A stretch of 64,000 nt of DNA from Rhodoferax sp. OV413 (GTDB lineage Bacteria > Pseudomonadota > Gammaproteobacteria > Burkholderiales > Burkholderiaceae_C): the NCBI GenBank assembly GCA_945861785.1, contig CAMAWD010000002.1, forward strand, positions 1 through 64,000, read 5' to 3'. Below, in pieces: positions 20,790 to 29,328 of this stretch (its first letter is position 1; every line of letters begins with the position of its first letter). The notes below the pieces were generated by a model. It worked only from the letters and a program-made list of their open reading frames with translations, did no database searches and was not told the DNA's origin. The position numbers and the translations under genes were made by a program.

Positions 20790-21477
20790 GACCCTCACCA
20801 GTCCGCCAGCCATCATTTCCGTCAACCACGTCTTCAAGTCCGTGACCGACTCGACCGGCACACTCGACATTTTGCGCGATATCGACTTCTCCCTCGCGCC
20901 GCGAGAGACGGCGGCGATTGTCGGGGCCTCCGGTTCGGGCAAAAGCACGCTGCTGTCGATCATCGCCGGGCTCGACACACCGACCCGCGGAACGGTGATT
21001 CTGGCAGGCCAGGACCTGTTTGCCATCGACGAGGATGCGCGGGCCGCATTGCGCGCCCACAAAGTCGGGTTCGTATTCCAGAGTTTCCAGTTGATGGGCA
21101 ACCTGAGCGCCCTGGAGAACGTCATGCTGCCGCTCGAACTTGGGGGCAGAAAGGATTCGCGCAAGGCCGCCACCGAGATGCTGGCCCGGGTGGGCCTGTC
21201 GCAGCGCCTGGGCCACTACCCCAAGGTGCTCAGCGGGGGCGAGCAGCAGCGTGTGGCGCTGGCGCGGGCCTTCGTGGTGCAACCGGCAGTCCTGCTGGCG
21301 GACGAGCCCACCGGCAGCCTGGACTTTGCAACCGGCGAAACGATCATGCAACTGATGTTCGACCTGAACACCGAACTGGGCACGACCCTGGTGCTGGTCA
21401 CCCACGACAGGGGCATTGCGCAGCGCTGTGCACGTCGCATCACGGTCGAGGCCGGGCAACTGGTGGACGGCCGATAA
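20788..21477 (+). CDS. ABC transporter ATP-binding protein, LolD/YbbA type
   Basis: ATPase of the MacB/LolD superfamily. The 229-residue product has Walker [12 protein letters not shown], a Q-loop ([20 protein letters not shown]), the signature [15 protein letters not shown], Walker [13 protein letters not shown] and an H-loop (LVTHD). It is divergent from tesA, exactly as ybbA is in E. coli, but the large YbbP-like permease that normally follows is missing here; rlmB follows instead. The start codon overlaps the divergent tesA start by two bases. Confidence 0.9.
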   Translation: MTLTSPPAIISVNHVFKSVTDSTGTLDILRDIDFSLAPRETAAIVGASGSGKSTLLSIIAGLDTPTRGTVILAGQDLFAIDEDARAALRAHKVGFVFQSFQLMGNLSALENVMLPLELGGRKDSRKAATEMLARVGLSQRLGHYPKVLSGGEQQRVALARAFVVQPAVLLADEPTGSLDFATGETIMQLMFDLNTELGTTLVLVTHDRGIAQRCARRITVEAGQLVDGR

Positions 21478-21484
21478 TCCGGCG

Positions 21485-22252
21485 ATGTCTTCCCCCAAAG
21501 TCCTGTTTGGCTTTCATGCTGTGGGCGTGCGCCTGCGCACCGCCCCGCAATCGGTGCTGGAGGTGCATGTCGAGGCCAGCCGGCGTGACGCGCGCATGCG
21601 CCAGTTCATCGAGCGTGCCCAGGAGGCGGGTGTGCGTCTGGTCGAATCCGACGGGCTGCGCCTGTCGCGCCTGTGTGGCAGCCATGCCCACCAAGGTGTT
21701 GCGGCGCGGGTCAAGGAGATCGCGCAGGTGCATTCGCTGGACGAATTGCTCGAGAACCTCGAGGAGTCACAAGCCGCACTGCCCGTGGGAGAGCGAACGG
21801 CGCCCCTGCTGCTGGTGCTGGATGGCGTGACCGACCCCCACAACCTTGGTGCGTGTTTGCGAGTGGCCGACGGCGCCGGCGCCCATGCGGTCATCGCACC
21901 GAAAGACCACGCCGCAGGCATCAATGCCACCGTGGCGAAGGTGGCGAGTGGTGCGGCTGAGACCGTTCCCTACTTCATGGTCACCAACCTGGCGCGTACG
22001 CTGGGTGAGCTCAAGGAACGCAACATCTGGATCGTTGGCACCAGCGACGCCGCGGGCAAGACGCTGTACCAGGCCGACCTCACCGGTCCGGTTGCGCTGG
22101 TGCTGGGCGCGGAAGGTGCCGGCATGCGCCAGCTGACCACGAAGACCTGTGACGAACTGGTGAAGATCCCGATGCGTGGGGCGGTGGAAAGCCTGAACGT
22201 GTCGGTCGCGAGCGGCATTTGCCTGTACGAGGCGCTGCGCCAGCGCGCCTGA
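21485..22252 (+). CDS. rlmB: 23S rRNA (guanosine-2'-O-)-methyltransferase RlmB
   Basis: SPOUT-class methyltransferase modifying G2251 of 23S rRNA. The 255-residue product has a short N-terminal L30e-like substrate-binding domain and the three SpoU motifs: [34 protein letters not shown] and [26 protein letters not shown]. It starts seven bases after the ATPase gene. TrmH-like relatives would be shorter, so RlmB is favoured. Confidence 0.92.
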   Translation: MSSPKVLFGFHAVGVRLRTAPQSVLEVHVEASRRDARMRQFIERAQEAGVRLVESDGLRLSRLCGSHAHQGVAARVKEIAQVHSLDELLENLEESQAALPVGERTAPLLLVLDGVTDPHNLGACLRVADGAGAHAVIAPKDHAAGINATVAKVASGAAETVPYFMVTNLARTLGELKERNIWIVGTSDAAGKTLYQADLTGPVALVLGAEGAGMRQLTTKTCDELVKIPMRGAVESLNVSVASGICLYEALRQRA

Positions 22253-22261
22253 GCGAGCGCG

Positions 22262-23221
22262 TCAGCTCGTTTCCTGGCTGGCTTCGCCAAGGGCCTCGAT
22301 TTCAGCCGGCTCCAGTTGCAGCCGGGTGGCAGCCACGAGATCGGCCAGTTGGTCCAGCGAGGTTGCGCTGGCGATCGGCGAGGTGACGCCCTGGCGTGTC
22401 AGCAACCAGGCGACCGCCACGACACCGGGGCGCGTGTTGCGGCGCCGGGCCACTGTGTCAAGCGCCTGCAGGATCTTCAGCCCGCGCGGATTGACGTACT
22501 TCTTCACGACATTGGCGCCACGTGCGCTTTTGACTGCGTCGGCGGTGTTGCGGTACTTGCCGGTCAGGAAGCCCGCCGCAAGCGCGTAGAAGCTGATCAC
22601 CCCGACCTGGTTTTGCACGCACAGGGGTTGCAGCGCATCTTCGAACACGGCGCGGTCGAACAGGTTGTAGAGCGGCTGCAGGCTCTCGTACCTTGCCAGG
22701 CCGTTGCGTTCGCTTGTTTCGAGCGCAAGCGCGAATCGTGCCGCCGAATAGTTGGAGGCGCCGATGGCCCGCACCTTGCCTTCTCGCACCAGTGCGTCGA
22801 ACGCGCCCAGGCTGTCTGCGAGGGGGGTGTCCGGGTCGTCGTCGTGGGACTGGTACAGGTCGATGTGGTCGGTCTGCAGCCTCTGCAGCGAGGCCTCGAG
22901 CGCGTTGCGGATGTATGCCGGGCGCAGGCCTTTCATGTCGGGCCCCATTGGTTTGCCTACCTTGGTCGCCAGAACCACCTGGTTGCGCTTGCCGCTGGAA
23001 CGCAGCCATTTGCCGATCACGGTTTCGGACTCGCCCCCCCGGTGGCCGGGTACCCATGCGGAGTAGATGTCCGCCGTGTCGATGGTGTTGAAGCCGGCGT
23101 CCAGCCAGGCATCGAGCAGCGAGAACGAGGTGCGCTCATCGACGGTCCAGCCAAAGACGTTGCCGCCAAAGGTCAAGGTTGAAACTTGCAGTCCGGAGCG
23201 TCCGAGGGGTTTGGTGGTCAT
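22262..23221 (-). CDS. Aldo/keto reductase
   Basis: NADPH-dependent oxidoreductase of the AKR superfamily (YajO/Tas-like group). The 319-residue product displays the catalytic tetrad context: DTADIYSAW (Asp/Tyr), VLATKVG (Lys) and DLYQSHDDDP (His). The cofactor-binding segment near the C-terminus is TSPIASATSLDQLADL. A TTG four codons upstream is possible, but the ATG at 23221 matches family starts. The substrate is unknown. It is convergent with rlmB and separated from it by nine bases. Confidence 0.88.
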   Translation of the reverse strand: MTTKPLGRSGLQVSTLTFGGNVFGWTVDERTSFSLLDAWLDAGFNTIDTADIYSAWVPGHRGGESETVIGKWLRSSGKRNQVVLATKVGKPMGPDMKGLRPAYIRNALEASLQRLQTDHIDLYQSHDDDPDTPLADSLGAFDALVREGKVRAIGASNYSAARFALALETSERNGLARYESLQPLYNLFDRAVFEDALQPLCVQNQVGVISFYALAAGFLTGKYRNTADAVKSARGANVVKKYVNPRGLKILQALDTVARRRNTRPGVVAVAWLLTRQGVTSPIASATSLDQLADLVAATRLQLEPAEIEALGEASQETS

Positions 23222-23283
23222 GGTGTCTTTCAAAATCTATGCCGTTGCCTTGGCCGGTGTTGTTGGCGCGCGCCGGGGGCGTC

Positions 23284-23856
23284 TCACACCCATCCCAGGG
23301 CGCCCAGCAGCGCGCCCGAACCGAGCCACCATAACAGGTGTACGCGGGTGCGCCAAACGAGCAGGGCGGACACCACCGTCAGCAGCCACAGCGGCGCATC
23401 CTTGCCAGGGCTTCCATGGTTGGCGGTCAGCAACCAGGCGGTGGCAACCATCAGCGCGACGACGATCGGCGCCATGCCCTGCTTGAAAGCGCGCACGGCA
23501 CGCAGTTCGCGGTTCCGGTGGCCCCAGCGTGCTGCAAGGTAGGCCAAAAGGGAGCTGGGCACCAGGATTGCGGTGAGCGTGATGGTGAGGCCCATCAGCG
23601 CCAGGGCATATCCGCCGCAGTTGAGGCCGACGTTCCAACCCAGCAGGCCGACGAAAAGCACGTTCGGGCCAGGCGCCGCCTGAGCCAGCGCCATGCTCGA
23701 TGCAAACTGGGCATCGGTGAGCCACAGGCGCTCGCCAACCAGGTAGCGGTGCATGTCCGGAACCGTGGTGATCGCCCCGCCAACGCCCAGCAGGGACAGT
23801 GTGGCGAAATGGCCCAGCAAGCTCAACCAGTCGAGTACGCCCAGGGACAGGTTCAT
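23284..23856 (-). CDS. Chromate transporter, C-terminal-type half
   Basis: 190-residue short-chain CHR protein. Sequence motifs typical of the family: GVGGAITTVPDMHRYLV, then AQAAPGPNVLFVGLLGW, with five to six membrane helices. Short CHR proteins work as pairs; the partner half is encoded immediately upstream with a 4-base ATGA overlap. The predicted role is efflux of chromate or related oxyanions across the inner membrane. Actual chromate resistance is not demonstrated. Confidence 0.87.
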   Translation of the reverse strand: MNLSLGVLDWLSLLGHFATLSLLGVGGAITTVPDMHRYLVGERLWLTDAQFASSMALAQAAPGPNVLFVGLLGWNVGLNCGGYALALMGLTITLTAILVPSSLLAYLAARWGHRNRELRAVRAFKQGMAPIVVALMVATAWLLTANHGSPGKDAPLWLLTVVSALLVWRTRVHLLWWLGSGALLGALGWV

Positions 23857-24473
23857 CGGCCCGGCCTTGCAGTTGCGTGGTCGGTGATCCGCCCGAGCTG
23901 GTGCCAGGCCCAGATGCTCGCCACGCCGCCAAGCCCGAGCAGGACGCCGGCCAGCGGCAACCGAAAAATGGCGATGGCGACAAAGGTGGTGACACAAAAT
24001 GCGCCACATGCCAGCAGCCCCATGACATTTTGGCGCAGCGCGCTGATCAGGCGCAACCCGGTGGCGGCGATCAGGCCCGCCACCACGGCGCCCATGCCGC
24101 GCATCGCACCTTGCGCCACGGGCATGCCAGACACACTGGAAAAAAGGACGGCCAGGACCAGCACGATCACCAGGGGCACGGCCAGCAGGCCGGCCATCGC
24201 GGCAAGCGCGCCGCGGAGTCCGAAATACCGGTCGCCGAGCATCAGCGACAAGTTGATCACGTTGGGGCCTGGCAGGATTTGTGCCACCGCCCAGTCCTCG
24301 ACGAACTCCTCGCGCGTGAGCCACTGCCTGCGTTCGACCAGTTCACGTTGCACCACGGCGGCCACGCCTCCGAATCCCTGCAGGGCCATCGACGTGAACG
24401 CCCAGAACAGGTCGCCAATGGATGCCGGCCGACCGCGCAATGGCAGGGGAGGGGATTCGGTGCTGCTGGACAT
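23853..24473 (-). CDS. Chromate transporter, N-terminal-type half
   Basis: 206-residue CHR half-protein containing ALQGFGGVAAVVQRELVERR and AVAQILPGPNVINLSLMLG, the paired CHR signatures, followed by several hydrophobic helices. The start at MSSSTESPP lies eight bases beyond the stop of the upstream HD-GYP gene, so the two are probably co-transcribed. Together with the next gene it forms a split chromate transporter. Confidence 0.87.
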   Translation of the reverse strand: MSSSTESPPLPLRGRPASIGDLFWAFTSMALQGFGGVAAVVQRELVERRQWLTREEFVEDWAVAQILPGPNVINLSLMLGDRYFGLRGALAAMAGLLAVPLVIVLVLAVLFSSVSGMPVAQGAMRGMGAVVAGLIAATGLRLISALRQNVMGLLACGAFCVTTFVAIAIFRLPLAGVLLGLGGVASIWAWHQLGRITDHATARPGR

Positions 24474-24480
24474 GCCGGGA

Positions 24481-25665
24481 CTATGCCTGCGTCCCGCTGC
24501 CGCCCTGCCCGCCGGCTTCGGGCACCGGCGCGCCCGAGACCGAGGCAACCACACTCTCGACTTCTGTCAGCCACCGCTGCATGGCCGGTGGGTAGTCTTC
24601 GTCGGGTTGGGCGTGCCAGCGTCGGTGGGTCTGGCGGGCCAGGGTGCCGAGTTGCCAGCAGGCCTCGCGCGTCAGCAGGGTCAGCTCGACCTGCAGCGCG
24701 TTGTCCTTGGAGTGGCCTTCCAGCAGCACCAGCTGGCTCGGAACGGCGCCCACACCCGCCAGCACGCGCCGAATCTGCGCCGCATTGGCGCTGAGGGTTT
24801 CCATGCCTGCCCGCCTGCCGGCGCTCGGGTTACCGGCCCCGTCGAGCGGCAAGGGCCACTGGCGCAGCAACCGGTCAATCTCGCACAGAGTGGCGATCGG
24901 GTCTTCGAGCAGGTGCATCTCCGCGCTCATCACGTCCAGGTGGGGTTTGAGCATCGACAGGACCTGCATCCCCATGGTGTTGTCATAACGGTGCCAGGTC
25001 ATGCGAAGCAAGACGGACAAGCGCATTTCCGGTGAACTGCGCCCTGGTCCGAACATCGCAGCCACCACTTGCGCCAGCGCCAGGATCTTTCCGAGGGGAC
25101 TGATCGCGTCGCCAGCGAGATTGCGGGGGTAACCAGAACCGTCGAGGCATTCATGGTGCTCGCCAACCGCCCTTATCACTTCGGCCGGATAGACGGCGAG
25201 CCGTTCCAGGATTGCCGTCGATAGCAGCGGATGGGCTACCAACTGGCGTCGCTGCTCGCGGTTCAGCACATGGTCCGGGTCGAGTATCTGCGCGTCGACT
25301 TGCAGCATTCCGATGTCGTGCAGCAGGCCTGCGGCGGCGGCCATGGCTGTGTCGCAGCGGGTGAGCGCCGGTGTTCGGGCGAGCCAGACGGCAGTGATGG
25401 CGGTCCGCACCAGATGCAGGTACACCTCGTGCCGCGTATCGCAGGCAAGCGCCAGTTGTCGCGCAACGGCGTCCGGCAGTGGCACCTGGGCGAGAACATC
25501 GAGCATCCGGGACCGGGCCTCGTCGCCACCCGCCATCCGCCCGAAGAACGGAATGTCATCCAGGATCTGCTCCGCGCTCGCGCGGATGGTTTCACCATCG
25601 ACGCGCCCGTCTGAATCACTCCCGGCGCGGTCAGACGCAGTCTTGGCTTGTGCGGATTGGGTCAT
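24481..25665 (-). CDS. HD-GYP domain protein, probable cyclic-di-GMP phosphodiesterase
   Basis: 394-residue cytoplasmic protein. The HD pair falls at residues 116-117 (AGLLHDIGML) and the HHExxDGSGYP signature at about 170-180, so the metal-binding set of an active HD-GYP looks present. There is no receiver, PAS or membrane domain in front of it. The C-terminal 130 residues are not recognised. The family hydrolyses c-di-GMP to pGpG or GMP. It leads the split chromate transporter genes, an unusual pairing. Confidence 0.78.
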   Translation of the reverse strand: MTQSAQAKTASDRAGSDSDGRVDGETIRASAEQILDDIPFFGRMAGGDEARSRMLDVLAQVPLPDAVARQLALACDTRHEVYLHLVRTAITAVWLARTPALTRCDTAMAAAAGLLHDIGMLQVDAQILDPDHVLNREQRRQLVAHPLLSTAILERLAVYPAEVIRAVGEHHECLDGSGYPRNLAGDAISPLGKILALAQVVAAMFGPGRSSPEMRLSVLLRMTWHRYDNTMGMQVLSMLKPHLDVMSAEMHLLEDPIATLCEIDRLLRQWPLPLDGAGNPSAGRRAGMETLSANAAQIRRVLAGVGAVPSQLVLLEGHSKDNALQVELTLLTREACWQLGTLARQTHRRWHAQPDEDYPPAMQRWLTEVESVVASVSGAPVPEAGGQGGSGTQA

Positions 25666-25738
25666 TGCGGGAAAGGATAACGCAGGTTGGCGCGCGGGAG
25701 GTCAGGACTTACCGGTCCAATCCCGGCGAGGCGCTACC

Positions 25739-26029
25739 ATGGGGGAGTTGCATGGTGATTCCCGTTGGCTGGCCGACCGGGTCTTTAGCACCCTGGATGG
25801 CAGCGGTTTTGGGAGGGTTGCCTGGCACCGGGCCTGGAACGCCTCGCAAAACGGCGGTGACGCCCTGGTCATGGCCGAGTCCCGGGGTGCGGATGTCGCA
25901 CGCGGGACTGCTCTGGCGCATGCGCAGTGGGCACAGGAATCGCCCGGGGATGCGGTCGGCCAGCGCCCGGCCTCAGTGGTGCTGCACTGGCAGGGTGCCT
26001 ACCACCGGCTGGCCATTTGGACCCGGTGA
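25739..26029 (+). CDS. Hypothetical protein, 96 residues
   Basis: I do not recognise this gene. From ATG 25739 the product begins MGELHGDSRWLADRVFSTLD and ends with AYHRLAIWTR. The third codon positions are strongly GC, like the neighbouring real genes, and the stop falls in the right place for an isolated small gene between the divergent HD-GYP gene and the TRAP operon. No signal peptide or membrane helix is visible. It may be non-coding. Confidence 0.4.
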   Translation: MGELHGDSRWLADRVFSTLDGSGFGRVAWHRAWNASQNGGDALVMAESRGADVARGTALAHAQWAQESPGDAVGQRPASVVLHWQGAYHRLAIWTR

Positions 26030-26158
26030 ACCAGCAAACGCGCATTTTGGCGGATCAGGCAACCGCGTACAAACCATGATGGCACGATCCGAATCTGCTG
26101 CTATAAATCCTGTTGCTGCACGTGGCGTCCTGCACCGTGCCAACCAGGAGATGAGCCC
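26030..26158. promoter_or_regulatory. Leader of the TRAP transporter operon
   Basis: 129-base gap, less GC-rich than its surroundings. TATAAAT at about 26102-26108 resembles a -10 element; no clear -35 partner is seen. AGGAG at 26146-26150 is a good ribosome binding site eight bases before dctP. Confidence 0.4.
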
Positions 26159-27181
26159 ATGAAGAGAACATTTCAACTGTCCACCGCGCTGTCGATCTTG
26201 TGCGTCGCCTTGAGTGGTGGTTTCGCCATTGCGCAGGACAAGAAACCTGTCGAGCTGCGCTACAGCTCAGGTGCACCGCCAGCCGGCAATCCGTGGGTGA
26301 TGCAGATCAACCGGTTCGCCAAGGAGGTGGAGGAGGAAAGCAAGGGCGAGATCAAGATTCAAACGTTTTTTGCCTCGCAGCTCGGTAGCGAGCAGGACAC
26401 CGTGCAACAGGTAGCCCGCGGGCGCATCGATATGGGTGGGTATTCGGGTGGATCCGCCGCGCTGATCGTGCCAGAAATCGGTCTGTTGCTGATGCCTGCG
26501 TATTTCAAGTCGGCAACCGAATTCGACTGTGTGCTCGACAACCACATGGCCAAGACAGTCACCGACCTGTTTGCCAAGAAGGGCGTGTATTTTGCCGGTT
26601 GGACCGAGGTCGGCAACATCGACCTGTGGGGCAAGAAGCCATACCTGACACCGAAGGACCTGAACGGCGCCAAGGCCGCGAGTTACGCCAACAAGACCCA
26701 GCAGTTGTTTTTTTCGTCACAAGGCGCCAACCCGAATCCTCTGGGCCTGCCCGAGTGGATTCCGGCATTCCAGACCGGCCTGGCCGAGGTCGTTTTCACC
26801 ACGATAACCTTTGCCTTGCCTTCGGGTCTGACCAAAGTGGCACCGGTTGCAACCCGTGGATTTTATGATTCCCCCGGCCTGACCCTGATGAACAAGGCAG
26901 TTTTCGACAAGCTGTCGAAAGAGCACCAGGACGCACTGAACCGCGCGACGGCGCGCAACACCTCGGCAAAAATGCGCGCCGAAGTGCGCGGTTTCGAAAA
27001 CACACTGTTTGGCATGCATGAAAAGGCCGGCGGCCAGGCGGTCAACCTCACTCCCGAACAGCGTGCGGCCTGGCGCAAGGCGCTCGAACCGGTCTACCCG
27101 CAAATTGTCAAGGAAACCGGCGGCGACGCTGCCAGCTTTTTTGCCCAGATGGAAGCTGGCGTCAAGGCCTGCACCAAGTAG
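26159..27181 (+). CDS. TRAP transporter periplasmic solute receptor (DctP family)
   Basis: Receptor that captures an organic acid or similar solute and delivers it to the QM membrane components. The 340-residue protein has a Sec signal peptide (cleavage near AIAQ-DK, residue 25). The DctP-type body includes ELRYSSGAPPAG, the GRIDMGG region and the conserved arginine-containing segment around TKVAPVATRGFY. It is the first gene of a three-gene operon with a good Shine-Dalgarno. The substrate cannot be assigned from sequence alone. Confidence 0.9.
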   Translation: MKRTFQLSTALSILCVALSGGFAIAQDKKPVELRYSSGAPPAGNPWVMQINRFAKEVEEESKGEIKIQTFFASQLGSEQDTVQQVARGRIDMGGYSGGSAALIVPEIGLLLMPAYFKSATEFDCVLDNHMAKTVTDLFAKKGVYFAGWTEVGNIDLWGKKPYLTPKDLNGAKAASYANKTQQLFFSSQGANPNPLGLPEWIPAFQTGLAEVVFTTITFALPSGLTKVAPVATRGFYDSPGLTLMNKAVFDKLSKEHQDALNRATARNTSAKMRAEVRGFENTLFGMHEKAGGQAVNLTPEQRAAWRKALEPVYPQIVKETGGDAASFFAQMEAGVKACTK

Positions 27182-27190
27182 GCGGGCCGA

Positions 27191-27769
27191 ATGGTCGCCA
27201 CCAGTGCCGGACCTTCTTCCGGGTCGGTTGCAGCGCCATTTTGGGTGCAAAAATTTGCGGCAGGTTGGCATCGGACGGAATGCCTGATTGCCGTTGCAGC
27301 GTTCGGCATGATCGCCGTTCTTCTGGTGCTCGATGTTGCCGGGCGTGAATTGCTCGGGCCGATCTACAAGATGCTGGACATCAAGGGCGCGACCGGTGTC
27401 TACGGCGCCCAGAAGATGTCGGTCTATATGCTGGTACTGGCAAGTTTCTGCGGTATCGGCATTGCCACGGCAACCGGAAGCCATCTGCTGCCGCGTGTCG
27501 GTTTTGGCTGGGTACCCAAGGAGTGGGGGCCGGCCATGGACCGACTGGCCGATGTGCTCAGCGGGCTGTTTATGGTCGGAGTGGCCTATTACGGCTACGT
27601 GTTCATCAGCTCGACCATGGCTTCGGGATTGCGTGCCCAGGCATTCAACCTGCCGGTGTGGCCGTTTCAGCTGGCGATTCCGCTCGGGTTCCTGTCGGCG
27701 GGGGTGCGGTATTTCCTGTATGCGGGTTGGCCGGCAATTCGTCCGCTGCCACCCGAGTTCCAGGAGTAA
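27191..27769 (+). CDS. TRAP transporter small permease subunit (DctQ family)
   Basis: 192-residue inner membrane protein with four predicted helices, for example CLIAVAAFGMIAVLLVLDVAGREL and LADVLSGLFMVGVAYYGYVF. The DctQ pattern ends in a PVWPFQLAIPLGFLSAGVRY helix. It starts nine bases after the receptor gene and ends six bases before the large subunit gene, so the three are one transcription unit. Confidence 0.88.
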   Translation: MVATSAGPSSGSVAAPFWVQKFAAGWHRTECLIAVAAFGMIAVLLVLDVAGRELLGPIYKMLDIKGATGVYGAQKMSVYMLVLASFCGIGIATATGSHLLPRVGFGWVPKEWGPAMDRLADVLSGLFMVGVAYYGYVFISSTMASGLRAQAFNLPVWPFQLAIPLGFLSAGVRYFLYAGWPAIRPLPPEFQE

Positions 27770-27775
27770 GGCGCA

Positions 27776-29047
27776 ATGACCTACGGTTTGATTTTGCTGG
27801 CCATCGTGCTGGCCTTGCTGTTGCTGCGCCAGCCGCTGATCGTGATCCTGCTGGGCATTTGCGCTTATGTGCAGATCGTCTGGGGCAAGGGGCAACTCGA
27901 CTACATCATCGAGGACATGTGGGTTGGCCTCGACAAGGAGCTGATCCTTTCCATCCCGCTGTTCATCCTGTGTGGCAACGTCATGACGCAGGGCTCCACC
28001 GCCAAGCGCCTGATTGACATCATGGCCGCCATCACCCGGCCGCTGCCGGGTGGTCTGGCAGTGTCGGCAATTCTGAGCTGCGGTATCTTTGCTGCTATCT
28101 CCGGCTCCAGCATTGTCACCATGCTGGCCATTGGCACGGTGATGTACCCGGCCATGCGTGCCGGTGGTTACGACAACAAGTTTTCGCTCGGCACCATCAT
28201 GTCGGGAGGCACACTGGGAATCATCATTCCGCCGTCAATACCGATGATCATTTACGGGCTGGTGACCGAAGCGTCGGTGACTGATCTGTTTCTGGCAGGC
28301 GTCGGGCCGGGCATCTTGTTGCTGATCGTGATGTCAACCTATGCCGTCTGGTTCAACCGGCGCATGCCTTCCCAGAGGTTCAGTATGTCCGAGTTCACCA
28401 TGGCCTGCCGCAACGGCATCTGGGCAATGATGATGCCGGTGATTCTGCTGGGCGGCATTTACAGCGGGTTCTTCACGGCCACCGAGGCGGCTGCGGTGGC
28501 ATTGGTATACGCCATCCTGGTCGAGACCTTTGTGCACAGCGAAATGAAGTTGCGCGACTTCTACCAGGTTGTGCTCGACGCATCCAAGCTTGGCGGTTCG
28601 CTGTTTCCAGTGCTGGCCGTGGCCCTGAGCTTGAACATCATCCTGATCGAGCACCGTGTACCGTCTACCCTGGTGCAGTTCATGCAGGGCTACATCTCAA
28701 GCCCTTTGTTGTTCATGCTGTTGGTAAATGTCCTGTTGCTGGGTGTTGGCTGCATCATGACGACGGGCGAGGCGATCCTGATCCTGGCTCCACTGTTGGC
28801 CCCGATGGCCGAGGCCTATGGCTACAACAAGATCGTGTTCGGCATCATCATGATCCTGAACCTCGAGATCGGTTTCCTCACACCTCCGGTGGGTCTGAAC
28901 CTGATCGTCGCGATGTCGGCCTTCAAGCAGCCGTTCGGGTTGCTGATCAAGGCGGCGGTGCCATTCATCCTGCTGATGCTGTGCTGCCTTGCCCTTGTGG
29001 TGTGGCAGCCCTGGATCGCGATGTACCTTGTCAACGGAAAGTTTTAA
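27776..29047 (+). CDS. TRAP transporter large permease subunit (DctM family)
   Basis: 423-residue protein with about 12 hydrophobic helices, the sodium-coupled transport subunit of TRAP systems. Recognised patterns include the GILSCGIFAAISGSS-like segment (seen as AILSCGIFAAISGSSIVTML), GGTLGIIIPPSIPMIIYG, and the C-terminal EIGFLTPPVGLNLIV motif, all hallmarks of DctM. Length is normal. It completes a DctPQM set. Confidence 0.93.
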   Translation: MTYGLILLAIVLALLLLRQPLIVILLGICAYVQIVWGKGQLDYIIEDMWVGLDKELILSIPLFILCGNVMTQGSTAKRLIDIMAAITRPLPGGLAVSAILSCGIFAAISGSSIVTMLAIGTVMYPAMRAGGYDNKFSLGTIMSGGTLGIIIPPSIPMIIYGLVTEASVTDLFLAGVGPGILLLIVMSTYAVWFNRRMPSQRFSMSEFTMACRNGIWAMMMPVILLGGIYSGFFTATEAAAVALVYAILVETFVHSEMKLRDFYQVVLDASKLGGSLFPVLAVALSLNIILIEHRVPSTLVQFMQGYISSPLLFMLLVNVLLLGVGCIMTTGEAILILAPLLAPMAEAYGYNKIVFGIIMILNLEIGFLTPPVGLNLIVAMSAFKQPFGLLIKAAVPFILLMLCCLALVVWQPWIAMYLVNGKF

Positions 29048-29062
29048 CCACACACATTCACA

Positions 29063-29275
29063 ATGAACCATCTGAGCGGCGTTGACGCGACTTTCCTGCA
29101 CCTCGAGTCGCCTGAAATGCCGATGCACGTCGGCGCCCTGAATGTGATTGACCTGCCGGAGGGTTATGCCGGCGCAAAGATCGTGAGTTATTGCCCGGTG
29201 TCGATCCCGGCCCACGGCATGGCACTGAACGTCACCGGGCAAAGTTACAACGGCCGGCTCGACTACGGCCTGACG
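29063..29275 (+). pseudogene. Internally deleted wax ester synthase/diacylglycerol acyltransferase (WS/DGAT) remnant
   Basis: The first ~34 codons encode a textbook WS/DGAT N-terminus (MNHLSGVDATFLHLESPEMP, then MHVG). At about 29165 they join in frame to what is the C-terminal end of the same family (GAKIVSYCPVSIPAHGMALN, then SYNGRLDYGLT). The roughly 370 residues between, including the HHxxxDG active site, are gone. After residue 71 the homology stops and the frame runs into the antisense of the MscS gene. The locus is a remnant of one large in-frame deletion, not a functional enzyme. Confidence 0.8.
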
Positions 29276-29328
29276 CGGCACCTGTCGGCGCGGCTGGCTG
29301 CACCCGCGGCTTGTCCTGATGTACGGCT

